Assembly (NCBI RefSeq): GCF_019649055.1
Contig: NW_026570221.1
Span: forward strand, 4,278,001-4,342,000
Reading direction: 5' to 3'
DNA: 64,000 bases
Source: Paramacrobiotus metropolitanus
Taxonomy: Eukaryota; Tardigrada; Eutardigrada; Parachela; Macrobiotidae
Program-made: the position numbers and the translations under genes
Shown here: positions 1-10,819 of the stretch, one piece after another
Layout: every line of letters starts with the position of its first letter
Numbering within the stretch: position 1 is the first letter of the stretch
The notes under the pieces: model-generated
What the model saw: the letters and a program-made list of their open reading frames with translations, nothing else
What the model was told of the DNA's origin: nothing
Databases searched by the model: none

Positions 1-756
1 CAGCCGAAAACTGCGTTCACAACCCAGGACGGCCTGTACGAATTTCTTCGTATGCCGTTCGGGCTGTGCAACGCCCCTGCAACGTTTCAGCTTACAATGG
101 ACACTATACTAGGTGCACTGAAATGGACCATGTGTCTTGTGTACATAGATGACATTATTATATTTGCTAACAGTTTTGAGGAGCACGCTGAACGGTTGGA
201 AACCGTTTTGCAAGCTATCGGCACCGCCGGATTAACAATTCAGCCAGCTAAATGTTCGTTTGCTTACAACGAGACGAAGTTTTTAGGGCACATTATCGAT
301 TGTCACGGTATACGCACGGACCCAGAAAAGATTGCCGCAATTGAGCGTTTTCCGGTTCCAAAGTCCGCAACCGATATTAAGTCTTTCCTAGGTTTAGCTA
401 GCTATTACAGGAAATTTATAAAAGGTTTCTCGCATATTGCGGATCCATTGTACGCGTTAACGCGAAAAGATATCGATGTTAAGACGGGATGGAATACAGT
501 ACATGATCAAAGTTTCGCTACGTTGAAAAACGCTCTGTCCACTGCACCGGTGCTAGCACGCTTCGACCCAAGTCGACCGACTGTCATCGAATGTGATGCT
601 TGTGGGCACGGGGTAGGCGCTATATTGTCGCAGGATGGACACATTGTAGCATGCGCTAGTCGTACATTATCAAACCATGAACGTAACTACCCGATTACAG
701 AGAAAGAATGTTTAGCGGTAGTCTTCGCTGTCACTAAGTTTAGGCATTACAACTGA
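1..756 (+). pseudogene. pol: Ty3/gypsy pol: reverse transcriptase and first part of RNase H
   Basis: The frame is open from base 1, upstream of the first ATG at 52, so the protein starts outside the window. It begins at the RT block before RMPFGLCNAPATFQ and has the catalytic YIDDI, followed by FLGHII and the thumb motif SFLGLASYYRKFIKGF. RNase H starts with the first catalytic aspartate in IECDACGHGVGAIL and the glutamate in ITEKECLAVV. The frame then meets TGA at 754-756, exactly where RNase H should continue. The domain resumes in another frame directly downstream, so this is a one- or two-base lesion or a sequencing error, not a natural end. Confidence 0.85.
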
Positions 757-2506
757 GTTTACAAGTTTCACGGTGAGAACTGACCATCAGGCTCTGGTAT
801 CGTTGTTAAAAACACGCGGTACTAACCCGCGATGCGTGCGATGGGCTTTGTGGTTAAGTGCACTTGACATGACTGTAGAGTACAGGAAAGCGTGTTTACA
901 CGGCAACGTCGACTGTTTAAGTCGCTTTCCGGTCGATACAGCAGCGCAAGAAGAAGAAATCGATCTTCCTCCTGTATCCCACAGCATGGGCTTAGTTAAC
1001 TGCCAGAGTGTACATCTTACAGCAGTGGCTGCTAGCACATGTCTAGACGACTCTGAGGTGGATTTACAGAACTACGAGTATCTCCGGATAGAACAGGCAA
1101 AAGACGGACGGCTTCGGACCATTATTGAGGACATGGCAAACGATAAGTCTGTGAATAACCGCTGGTATAAGGCAGACTACTGTATTAAACATGGCGTTCT
1201 TTATCGCTACAAGCGGTATTTAACCAGCAAGCACTGCTGTTTTGTGGTACCTGGTCAGCTTAGAGCAGAAATTCTGAAAGCATGTCATGACTTACCCATT
1301 ACGGCGCATATGGGATTTCAGAAAACGTGGGACCTTATAGTTCCACGGTTCTGGTGGCCCGGTATGCATAAGTACGTAAAGGAATACGTAGAAAGTTGTG
1401 ACGAATGTCAGGCCCGCAAACTGTCAAAACTAAAGGCGCAAGGCGAAATGCAGCATATGCCGATACCTGCGCCTTTTCATACGGTAGCGATGGACATCCT
1501 CGGTCCGTTTCCGGTTACAAGCCGTAAAAATAAATACGTAGTTGTGGCGATCGACCATCTCAGTCGCTTTGTAATTGCAAAGCCGATTCAAAATGATACC
1601 GCAGCAGTTGTAGCTGAATTCTTTGTCGAACATGTTATTTTCAATTACGGTACACCTTTTAAGTTACTGACTGATCGCGGTACACATTTTCGCAACGATC
1701 TGATCGAAAAAATTACCGAGATTATAGGGCTAAAGCACGTCGCCACAACGGCGTATCACCCTCAAGGAAACGCATTATGCGAGCGGCAGATGGGTCCCAT
1801 TTCGCAGGCGATTTCGATGTTTACGAGCGACAATCAAAAAGACTGGGATTTGTACGTGACGTCGGTGGTATTTGCGCATAATGCGGTTGAACAAACAACC
1901 ACTCGATTCACACCGTTTTACTTGCTTTTTGGTCGAGAAGCTAACTTTCCTTTCGACACAATTTTTAATACGTGTGAACCATCACGGTACGCGGGTTATC
2001 CCGATTATGTACAGCAGCTAGCTGACCGGATGTCACGATCGTACGATCTTGCGAAATCTAGAATAGAATTACAGCAAAGCCGAGATGCCTCGCGTATAGA
2101 CGAACACCGAAAAGCAGTGTCATTTGAACCGGGACAGTTAGTGAAAGTTCGAAACTATTCACGTGAAGTTGGAATCAATACTAAGTTAACACCAAAGTAC
2201 AAATTTCCCTATGAAGTTGTAACCAAATGCAGTGATAACGTGTATCTACTAAAGCCGATGTTTAAAACCCGGCGGCGTGCTAAGCCGGATGCAGTGAATG
2301 TTAAGCGCATTCAACCGTACATTCAGAGGAGTACTGATAAGACAGTTGAGACACAACAAGAGAAATCTCAGTCAGAAGATTGGGAAGTTGCTGACAGTGA
2401 CTCAGACGTAGCTAAGCGGGAACGTTGCGATAGGCAAGAGCGGTATAATTTGCGTTCCAGACGGCTCATCACGCGAGATCATCGTGGAGAGCACACAACG
2501 CAGTGA
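755..2506 (+). pseudogene. pol: Ty3/gypsy pol: end of RNase H and integrase
   Basis: Homology resumes near 755 with the RNase H motif VRTDHQAL. The first conventional start codon in this frame is irrelevant because this is the continuation of a polyprotein. Integrase follows: an HHCC zinc finger (HDLPITAHMGFQ to CDECQARK), the DDE core with aspartates in MDILGPF and LLTDRGTHF and the glutamate in YHPQGNALCERQ, then the C-terminal GPY/F-like module around KYKFPYEVV. The tail is rich in charged residues and ends RYNLRSRRL. No stop interrupts about 580 codons, so apart from the junction near 750 this pol is well preserved. Integrase would insert the element's cDNA into host DNA. Confidence 0.88.
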
Positions 2507-2666
2507 TATTTTGGCCATGGGGTTCGTTATATTTTGCCGTGCTTGCACGAATCTCAGCTGTCCTGCTAAGTTGGTAGCATTCGTTAGTTGAACGTTAATT
2601 TATGATATATTCTTGTTTTGAATCTATCGTAGATACATATTCACTGTGAGTGACCTGGTTAGCGTG

Positions 2667-3041
2667 ATGGGGTCGCGAAATAATTCGACTATTTATCCGT
2701 GCGCTGCGTGCCGAGCAGCAATACACGTTCGATTCCAGTTTTCGGGTCAACTGGTGACTGACATCTGCACCCATACGCAGTTCGACCAGGTGTTTTTCCG
2801 TGCGCTGGAAACCGTCTCAGACGAAGGCACGCGCTACGCGATAATTGCCGCTGCATCCAATATTCCTGCGGGATTCCAGCGTTTGGCTGAGCACTACGTG
2901 TATGCCGATAAGGCTCTGCAGACATTTGTGGACGATTGTGCCGCGGCATTTCCCATGATCCGTGAAGAAGCGCGTAATCTACGACTTGATGCACGCTTCG
3001 AGTCGCTGTTTCAGCGTGATGAGGTATTTGTGACTCACTGA
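2667..3041 (+). CDS. Uncharacterised ORF downstream of Ty3/gypsy integrase (ORF A)
   Basis: This 124-codon ORF (ATG at 2667; the frame is open from 2646) lies 160 bp after pol. It has a CxxC pair (YPCAAC), is otherwise acidic and helix-prone, and has no signal peptide or membrane segment. I do not recognise the family. Its place between integrase and the probable 3' LTR suggests an accessory product of the element or sequence it has captured. Composition looks coding (few rare-looking codons, no stops), but no homologue is visible within the window. Confidence 0.4.
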   Translation: MGSRNNSTIYPCAACRAAIHVRFQFSGQLVTDICTHTQFDQVFFRALETVSDEGTRYAIIAAASNIPAGFQRLAEHYVYADKALQTFVDDCAAAFPMIREEARNLRLDARFESLFQRDEVFVTH

Positions 3042-3100
3042 CCTAACATTGGATTATCGTGTTCCGTTGTCACGTTTTTCTGAACGTTTATTGCGCATTT

Positions 3101-3376
3101 ATGCGGCAAGCAACGGTAGATAATACTTCCTTTTTGGTATGTAGAATTTTATTTTTATATCGCTCAATAGTGTCAGCTTTAATGCAGCACCGGCTGCCTG
3201 CCGCGTGTTCCGGCGTACTTTGCGCAAACTGCGTCATGCATCTGGCCAGTGCTCAATTAGCGCCAAACAGTGCGGATTCTTTTCGAACTGTCTTGATCTC
3301 AAATTTTTACGATGACGTGCGCAGTAAATGCGAAAGACTGATAGCTGCACATGGTATTAAACGTGCTACGCGTTGA
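3101..3376 (+). CDS. Uncharacterised small ORF in the retrotransposon 3' region (ORF B)
   Basis: An ORF of 91 codons from ATG 3101 (open from 3059), ending just before the next ORF starts at 3380. It contains a CxxC motif (VLCANC) in its middle, as ORF A does near its start, but I see no convincing alignment between them. The N-terminal stretch is hydrophobic (FLVCRILFLYRSIVSAL) and could be one membrane segment, but could equally be leader sequence. It may be the 5' part of the following ORF after a frameshift, as only three bases separate them. Confidence 0.3.
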   Translation: MRQATVDNTSFLVCRILFLYRSIVSALMQHRLPAACSGVLCANCVMHLASAQLAPNSADSFRTVLISNFYDDVRSKCERLIAAHGIKRATR

Positions 3377-3379
3377 GCG

Positions 3380-4705
3380 ATGTGGTTCGCCCGGGCGGCG
3401 CTAGGCACTCCGCTGCTATATAGGTTTTACCGAAATAGATCAGCTTCGACTTTCGCGGGGCGTCGCATAACTGCGTCAGACGCTGCTCTAGTTGTTTTGT
3501 TACAGCACGGCACCACGCGTCCTGGCTTGCTGCCACTGCCGCATGTGAGCACATTGATGGAGTTTGAGGGCTTCCGCACTATGCCTAACGTGTACCAGCG
3601 TGGGTTGGCCATCATGTTGAAGCGGGAAGGCAACGAGAAAAATTCCCCGCCGCCCCAACCGGCATGCAAGCCGCCAGCAGCTGCGCAGTCCTACGGCGTA
3701 ACTCCAACCGGGGCGGGTGGCCTGCTCCCGCGCCCGGATGCCCTAAGTCTGTTGCCAACGCCTTCCCAACAGTTGTCAGCCGTCTACAAAGCAGCTGGTG
3801 CACAGCCGGCGCAACAACATCAGCCTGAAAGTGTAGTGCCACCGGACACCGCTAACTTGTCAGCTCAGCCGGGAGGTGTAACCACAACGGCCGCCGTCAA
3901 CTCGTCAGCGCAGCCACAAGAAGGACGCGGTCCACCAATGCCGTGGCTCCTGCGCGATATGCGGATGGATGCCTACTGGGACTTCCTTAGCGAGCCGACT
4001 CTCACCGACGAAGAGAACGAAGAGCTCCAACGATTTCCACTCGTCCCCGGAGACCCCTGCGTAGTTCGCTGGTATATCGGACCACCGACGCTGCTGGAGC
4101 ACCAGTACAATGGCTATCCGTTCCACTATAACGGCAGCCGTTCACTCCCAGCCGACTCCTCTCTTCGCGAATGGGTACGAATCCATCATGCGTTCGTCAC
4201 CGGCAATGCCGAGAAGTATCTGGCACTGGCTCGCCGTATCAAGATTGTCGCAGGGTTTGCGCCGCTGATGGCTCGAATGATTTTGCAACTGCCAGTTCCG
4301 GCTGGCTGCCACACTGCCGTAGAGATTGCGGCGCAGCAGCGGTTTCCCATTCCGACCAATACCCAAGTAAAGCCATCTCCGGTATACTATGAGCAGTGGG
4401 ACGGGTTTGGTTTTTCTTATACTTTTCCGAACCCGTCAAAGCCAGACGACAGCACCTCCGTGTATGTGGATGTAGACTACGATTGTTATATTCCGCTGGT
4501 CCTGCGAAATCGTCCGCTAGACGACATCCGGCTTGAAACCGCGGAGCGCCGACGAAAAGCCGAAAAGCAGCGAGGCGATTTTGGGTCAGAAGAAATGTTG
4601 GTCGACGCGCAGGGTGAAGAAGCCCATAACATTGGCGACGCCGAGATGTCGGGAACATCGGAAGATGCAGAGAAAGAGGGCCTTGGCGCGGAGGATCCGA
4701 AATAG
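3380..4705 (+). CDS. Large accessory ORF between integrase and 3' LTR of the Ty3/gypsy element
   Basis: A 441-codon uninterrupted ORF in the position where some Ty3/gypsy elements carry an env gene. It does not look like an envelope: no signal peptide, no C-terminal transmembrane anchor and no clear furin site. Residues about 90-185 are proline-, alanine- and glutamine-rich and probably disordered. The central part (about 190-385) looks globular and includes a segment around GFGFSYTF. The C-terminus is strongly charged and acidic. A weakly similar pattern occurs in the ORF downstream of integrase in the second Ty3/gypsy element (30028-31290), so an accessory protein shared by this lineage is possible. 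Function unknown. Confidence 0.6.
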   Translation: MWFARAALGTPLLYRFYRNRSASTFAGRRITASDAALVVLLQHGTTRPGLLPLPHVSTLMEFEGFRTMPNVYQRGLAIMLKREGNEKNSPPPQPACKPPAAAQSYGVTPTGAGGLLPRPDALSLLPTPSQQLSAVYKAAGAQPAQQHQPESVVPPDTANLSAQPGGVTTTAAVNSSAQPQEGRGPPMPWLLRDMRMDAYWDFLSEPTLTDEENEELQRFPLVPGDPCVVRWYIGPPTLLEHQYNGYPFHYNGSRSLPADSSLREWVRIHHAFVTGNAEKYLALARRIKIVAGFAPLMARMILQLPVPAGCHTAVEIAAQQRFPIPTNTQVKPSPVYYEQWDGFGFSYTFPNPSKPDDSTSVYVDVDYDCYIPLVLRNRPLDDIRLETAERRRKAEKQRGDFGSEEMLVDAQGEEAHNIGDAEMSGTSEDAEKEGLGAEDPK

Positions 4706-4864
4706 GTGTTATTGTCTCTCACTGACGACTGTGTTTTTAAGTGCGCGATGCCTAGTTATTTTTTTTTGAAATTTTCGCAACATGAATACGTATCATTATA
4801 GTTTTGTTATTCTGTTACTTTTCTTTGTGCGGCTGGGGTCCAGCCTTTTCGTCCCGGGGGGACG

Positions 4865-5131
4865 TGTAACATGGGTTGCGCTTTACCATTGTTTAGCGAT
4901 GATTGGTTCTTTCCAGCCGTAGTTCATTTCTGTTCATTCCTGCTCGTTAGTGCTGTATTTGCGGGTTGTGAGGCTTCGCCGGAACGGAGGATTTTTAGTC
5001 TTGTTTCTCGCTTTTTGAATAAAGGTTTCCTTTGTTTAGAAAGTCGGGATCTGGGACTTTTCGAGTGTTTTCCAGTGATTGATTTCCGTTTCGATTCATT
5101 TAGATTAGGGTAGTATTCGTCAGTGATTACG
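4865..5131 (+). repeat. Probable 3' LTR of the Ty3/gypsy element
   Basis: The segment begins TGTAAC directly after a G-rich run (CCGGGGGGACG, a polypurine-tract-like sequence) and ends near GATTACG, an imperfect inversion of the start. It contains AATAAAGG at about 5017, a polyadenylation-type signal. The 5' copy is not in the window, so both ends are estimates. Confidence 0.4.
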
Positions 5132-5167
5132 ATTTAGCAATCAGATTTGCCGTCAGTTTCCGTTTTA

Positions 5168-5677
5168 TCATTTGTCTCTGTGACAATATTTAGTAGTTGC
5201 TTCGCTGATAGGACGGGCTGCTCCTACAAAGTGATGCGCTTGGCCGTGTATGCGAAAGCAGTGCGGTCCGTGTCCAGGTGGGACAGAAACATTTGCACCG
5301 ACCGAAGCAAACGCATTAGCACTGTTAAAATTTCTGATGTGCTCACGGTAGTTTTCCGATTCCGCATTCCGGCCAGTTAACAGTTCAATTAGTCCATTGG
5401 GAACACTCAGTTCAATCAAATTCACCTTTCCCTTATAACAGCATTTAAAATTCTTTTCAGTATGGAAACTACGCGCATCACAGAACGGAAATAACATGTC
5501 CATGGTGCCGAGGGAATGCACGGGTACTGCAGACTCAGCTGTAAAACTACGTGCTGCTCTCAAGGGAGAAAGAGCAGCCTGCTGCCCATTCCGGACTACC
5601 ACTTCTTCATGCGCAACAGGTTCCTGGGTAGCAACGGGAAGATCATCGACCATGCTCAATACACTGAAGGTTTCCAC
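5168..5677 (-). pseudogene. Helitron replication protein, N-terminal domain remnant
   Basis: The minus-strand frame encodes a segment with the pattern of the Helitron-like N-terminal domain that precedes the Rep domain of RepHel proteins: CCYKGKVNL, then LIELLTGR, then IRNFNSANAFASVGAN, then GPHCFRIHGQAHHFVG. Rolling-circle Rep and helicase domains are absent, and the frame stops after about 169 codons. It is a truncated relic. It lies just after the Ty3/gypsy LTR on the opposite strand. The first residue in the open frame is not supported as a real start. Confidence 0.6.
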
Positions 5678-5699
5678 AATATCGTTATTGCAACTAAAT

Positions 5700-6490
5700 A
5701 ACCAATAAACAAAATGTTCATAATGTCGGTAAATTCTGTTATTCGCGGATTAATTGCAAAAGCAATTCACACACATCCAGTTATGTCATATGTAATTTTA
5801 AAAGTCTCACATACTTAACTGAAATCGAATCTGTATGCGTAGGGATAGTAGACCCAGCAGTAACAACCGTAAGAGGGATACCGATGGTTGATCTTCGTCT
5901 GCAATAAAGGTACATGGCTGATGGCTTCGCAGGAATCAGCAGAACGCATCAATAGAGTTACCTTCGGGCTCGAGACCTGTTGGCTTCCTGACGATTCGTT
6001 CGTGCGCTGGAAGTCTCATTGCGCGTTCTCTGCCGTCTACTACGCGAGTGAAGTTGGGCAGTCAAACGCTTCCTAAGCCGACCTATTATAATACAGACTT
6101 TACCAGCGGTTACATAGTTCAAAAATTCCTAGCAGAACCTCCACCTGGAGACATGAATGCATAGTGTGTAATGCTGGGAATTTCAAAATCATAGGTGAGA
6201 TCTCGTAATTAAAGCACACCCACAGTCAGAGAGTTACGTTAGCGAGCCAGCACCGCTTAACTCGGCGGCTACCTGAACAACGGGTTTTCGTCGTTTGTGA
6301 ATTTCCCGTAGGTTTTGTATGTTAAGTTTTTTTCAATTCTCTCAAAATTTATTTTGTTTTTGCCGAATCTGATTGTTTTGTACAAATCTACACATCAAGG
6401 GCTATCGAATGATACCTAGATGTTAAGTTTGGCCCAGTGGATCATGGGCTTAGACCCTGACACACACGGTTTTTGAGCACTTTCTTATTC
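5700..6490. other. No gene seen
   Basis: Only short open frames with no domain or splice support. AT-rich, with no recognised repeat. Confidence 0.5.
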
Positions 6491-6493
6491 TTT

Positions 6494-6928
<435 letters not shown>

Positions 6929-7037
6929 GCTTGACTGATTCATTCTAGCATACATTAAAATGCCTTTATTAGCAAGCATATTTTTGTAAATTTTGTAACT
7001 TAATGGGCTACAGCAAATGCTTCCAGCATAAATTAAA

Positions 7038-7530
7038 GGTGACCACTCCGTACACACCCTTTCGCTACCTTTTACACCGTACAACCTTTTGCACTCCCTT
7101 TCATTCCGTGCACAACCTTTTCGGGCACTACTTTTCTTTCGCTAGACTACCTTTAACACTACCATCGGCTCGATACACTATCTGGTTGAAGCATGGCAAG
7201 ACAACAGCTACAGCGTTGAGAATGCAAGAGTCCGGCAAGCCACCGTTGGGCGCAGAAGTTTCTTGACGCATTGGTTAAGGAAAAATTTACAGACAGAAAT
7301 GGCAATGAGAGGGCCAGTTCAGTATCTGAAAGAAGTAGCATCCATTGATGAAGACGATGACGAGTAAAAAATTAAAAGGTGTGTGCACACAGTTAAAGAT
7401 TGTGCCGAATGGTTGTGTACGGAGTCAAAGGTAGTTCTCGAAAAGGTTGTGCACGGAGCGAAAGGTAGCGCAAAAAGGTCGTGCACGGAATGAAAGGTGG
7501 TGCAAAACGGTGTGTACGGAGCGGTCACCC
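7038..7530. mobile_element. Foldback/MITE-like element with repeated inverted arms
   Basis: The left arm (about 7038-7150) and right arm (about 7380-7530) are inverted copies. The termini are GGTGACC and GGTCACC, and each arm is built of degenerate units like CTCCGTGCACAACCTTTT. AAATTAAA flanks both sides (7030-7037 and 7531-7538), an 8-bp candidate target duplication. The central 230 bp between the arms has no recognised gene. No transposase is present, so it would be non-autonomous. The 8-bp duplication would fit a hAT-type mobiliser, but AT-rich flanks make that uncertain. Confidence 0.7.
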
Positions 7531-7539
7531 AAATTAAAA

Positions 7540-8645
7540 TGCATTTATAAGCAGGCATGCTCTTATACCTCGTAAATTTTGGATAAAAAATCCGTAGAGC
7601 AGCTTGAATTCCACTTTTAGCTGGCCGGTATGATTTCGCTTATGCATATCAGATTGCCTCGACCTGTCAAAGATATCTCGCACAAATTTAACCAGATTGT
7701 AGGCTCCGGTACAATCGAAATCAGCTGAAAATTTTACATGAATATTTTACATTTTTACATTATGAATATTAAAGCGTATGAATGTTCTCTAAGCGGTTCA
7801 CCATGTGTGACTACCTGTTCTGACCAGCTCACCATGTGCGTAGCAATGATTAGACACATTTATCGGAAGATGCCCATTTTGTTTCTAAATCTGATTTTAG
7901 TTTTGGACTTTCGTCCGTTCGTACGGGACGTACTAATAAAGTTAGGCCTGCGATCTGGCCGCACAGTGAACTGGTGTTTCTCGATTCTGGTAATCGTAAT
8001 CATTGCTGCTTCGTGACCTTACATCCTTTTCCAACCTGAACAGTCGTAAGCTCCCTCGAAGCGCTGAGTAAGCAATTCGAGTTGAGATGCTTTAAGAGCA
8101 TCGTTTTAATATTTTACATTTTTCATTATGAGAAGGCACTATCAGCTAAAAATTTTACTAATGTCGCAGGAAATTGAAAGGAATACAGCAAAAGTATTTG
8201 TGATCAGACACTATTTTTGGAGAACAAGCCTTTATAGAATTTACGACCTGTTCCCCATCGGTGCTACTGGATTGAGGATACAGTCTCGTTGAGCGCCAAA
8301 GGCACGCTTGCATTTTTACCCGTCACCATAGGAGGAAAATGAGAAAGCTCCTCTGGTTCACAATTAAAACCGGCCAAACGCCGGTAAATGTTACCGGTGT
8401 TCGAAAGGACACGAATGGTGCGCAGGCAGCGGAGTTCGTTGGGAACCAAGATAGTGGTAGGATGTTGTGTAATGTAATTTATATTTTTGTTGTACACTGT
8501 GTAGCAATGTCAGTTTCGCTTGTATTAAAACGATACTTCCGAAAGAATCCGCAGGTTACAGTCTGGAATTTTCTTCCGTTTTTCTAGACAATATCTGTGT
8601 GCAGTAAATGGGACTGCTGAAGCGTTGTCGCCCATTTTCACGCAT
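7540..8645. other. No supported gene
   Basis: Contains a 92-codon open frame at 7738-8016 with a hydrophobic middle but no family match or splice evidence. Otherwise AT-rich sequence without visible structure. Confidence 0.4.
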
Positions 8646-8649
8646 GTGG

Positions 8650-9402
8650 GATCATGTACTGGGTTCATGCATTGCCGGCAGCATGTCTCGGTAATCTTTT
8701 AGAAAACTACGCCTTCCGTATTAGCGTCGCGCTACGTCTGGGAGCACCAGTCGCTACCCCTCACGTGTGTTTGTGGCGGCTTGGTGGACACCTTGGGCCG
8801 GCACGGGCTCTGATGTAAGCGGTCAGCCGGAAGACTGCCACGACACTACGGTATAAGCGAGGAGATTACCCGTGGGCTGAAAACGGCAGGGCTTCCAACG
8901 AGAATGGAACCAAAAGGCCTGTCTGTGAATGATAAGAAAAGGCCGGATGTGACCACCTTGTACCGTGGTCGCGTGGAAAGCCGCTGGCCGTGAAAGTTAT
9001 CTGCGTGGACATGCTAGCGGCCAAGTACATCGACCGCACCTCTGTGAACGTCGGCGCAGCGGCCGAAATCGCGAAAAGGGGGAAATTAACGAACACGCCT
9101 GGGGACAACCACGGTACCATTTTGTCGCTGCAGCCTTCGAAATCTACGGACCTTGGGGAAACGGGACCAAAAGGCTCGTGGAGAAGGTTGGAAGCGGTAT
9201 AGCGACTTCCACTGGTCAGAAACGAGCGAAAGAGTTATTTAAGCAGCGATTTTCTATCCAAATACAACGGGGAAACGCGATTTGTATAATGGGTGCGATC
9301 CCCGATCAGGATAGCATAGAGAAAGTGTTTCTGTTATAGTAATTATTTTGTTTCTGGTACTGAGTTTGTATCCGATATCCGATACCTAATAAAGGTGCCA
9401 TT
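8650..9402 (+). pseudogene. Degenerate 3' end of a non-LTR retrotransposon (endonuclease region)
   Basis: This segment aligns by eye with 12355-13105, the end of the larger element downstream. Shared landmarks are GCAGCATGTCTCGGTAAT, the zinc-finger coding region around TGTGTTTGTGG, the AAAAGGCCGGATGTGA block and a matching end at AATAAAGG. It encodes the end of a restriction-like endonuclease domain, but frameshifts spread it over several frames. It is a 5'-truncated copy of the same family in the same orientation, about 3.7 kb apart. Confidence 0.8.
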
Positions 9403-9835
9403 ATGCCAACCAGCTTTACGGGCCTTGCCAACCGGTCCTATAGCTAGTTTGGGGTTACAGCCATATTTTCATAACCAAATTTTTGGGCTCACCGCAGATG
9501 TTCCAGCATCAGAAACAGCGCATTTTTCGCAAATCCTTGAAAAAACTCAGGAAAATGAGCCCGATAATACCGAACCTGGGTTTGATCACTTTTTACTGTT
9601 GATTCAATTATAAATTCTATCTTCTCCAGGTTTAAAGACTAAAGAACTGGCCAATCCAGCACCCCTCCCCCCCGACCTGCAAAAGCAAAGCAATAACGGC
9701 TATCCCCTAGTTATCGTATATAGGTATTTAATTAATTTCCGTCGAAAAAATGACGGGTCACCATCGTAGAAGAGCATTTTAGACAGGTAATAGTGGTAGG
9801 TAATAGTGGTGGTAATTATAATAAGGGTGTCCTGC
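9403..9835. other. No gene seen
   Basis: Short open frames only, and a C-rich stretch near 9660-9672. No family recognised. Confidence 0.4.
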
Positions 9836-9837
9836 GG

Positions 9838-10035
9838 AAGATGAGTCTGAAGCTAATCAGAATCGTGACCGACCAAGTCGTCGCATAAAATCTAGTCGCG
9901 GGACACTTCGTCGGCCACATTTGGTCGCGCGGACATTTAGTTCCTGAACAAGTCTTTGCTATATAACTTGGTCGCGAGACATCCGCTAACACGGACACAT
10001 CGCGGTCAGACATTTCGTCGGCAGGACACTTGGAT
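9838..10035. repeat. Degenerate GTCGCG/GACATTT repeat array, single arm
   Basis: Roughly 20-bp units of the type GGTCGCGNGGACATTT recur about eight times with heavy variation. The same unit occurs at 13985-14170 in this orientation and at 14470-14695 inverted. It is probably a solo arm of the same foldback family. Confidence 0.6.
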
Positions 10036-10790
10036 AGCAAATTATTTAAAAAGAAAAACTTTATTTTCAGTTTAAAAACGCCTTCGTTTGAACTCGAATT
10101 AATTTTATTGAGACCGACATGCAAGATTACACATTTATAAAACCGTAGTATTACAATTTTAATGAAATTGTACACAAACTCAAGTTGCTATCTGTACATA
10201 GTGCCTTTCTTATACATAATTCAGTTATGAACCATATTATGATACACTGCACGAATCTATTTGATACTCCTTTGGTGGAATTTAATAACAATATGATGTA
10301 CTATTACGCTAATAATTCCACCTAGGGGAGTTTTTGCACTTTCACGGGCAAAAATAAAGCAGAGATAAGAAACAAGCGAGATATGCAGTTTGGTTATTTA
10401 TCCCGTTTGGCTCTCTCCGGTTTCGCAAGTTCCACTGTACGGTAATTGTACTCGTAACTGTTATATTTGCAATAATTACATTAATATATTTTTTATTCGG
10501 CGTTCAATCGTAGATGACCACAACACAACTGATGACAAACAACGCTGCTAGGTCATTACAGGAAACATAATTGTTAAGCGGACATTGCACTGGAAAAGCT
10601 CAATATGTTGTCGTGTTAGCTCATCGTACAACCTGTACTGTTGTGCGTACGTAACAGTGACTATCAGTCTACAATAATATGGACTTTTATGATATTAATT
10701 ATTAAGTTTTTACACATGTTTATGTCTGTACAATACAGAAAAAATACTTTTAAATTAGATTATCAGTGCCTCCATGATTTACGCATATCC
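10036..10790. other. No gene seen
   Basis: AT-rich spacer with only short frames. Confidence 0.5.
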
Positions 10791-10819
10791 TCAAACACAT
10801 TAATTTTTAATGTGTTTGA
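10791..10819. repeat. 29-bp near-perfect palindrome at the element's 5' edge
   Basis: Perfect 13-bp arms TCAAACACATTAA and its complement around TTT. It ends exactly where the open frame of the non-LTR pol starts (10820). Confidence 0.85.

Larger units (their letters stand above)
1..5131 (+). mobile_element. Ty3/gypsy LTR retrotransposon, 3' portion
   Basis: The window opens inside the reverse transcriptase of a Ty3/gypsy element, so gag, protease and the 5' LTR lie outside it. Domain order is RT, RNase H, zinc-finger integrase with DDE core and C-terminal GPY/F module, then three ORFs without a recognised domain, then a probable 3' LTR. RT-RNaseH-integrase order marks the Ty3/gypsy group. 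One frameshift in RNase H breaks pol. The right boundary is approximate because the partner LTR cannot be compared. Confidence 0.85.

Noticed and set aside
3380-4705. Envelope gene, so an errantivirus-like retrovirus
   Set aside because: No signal peptide, no transmembrane anchor and a proline-rich disordered N-part.
7738-8016. 92-codon ORF with hydrophobic middle
   Set aside because: No family, no splice context, and composition of AT-rich noncoding DNA.
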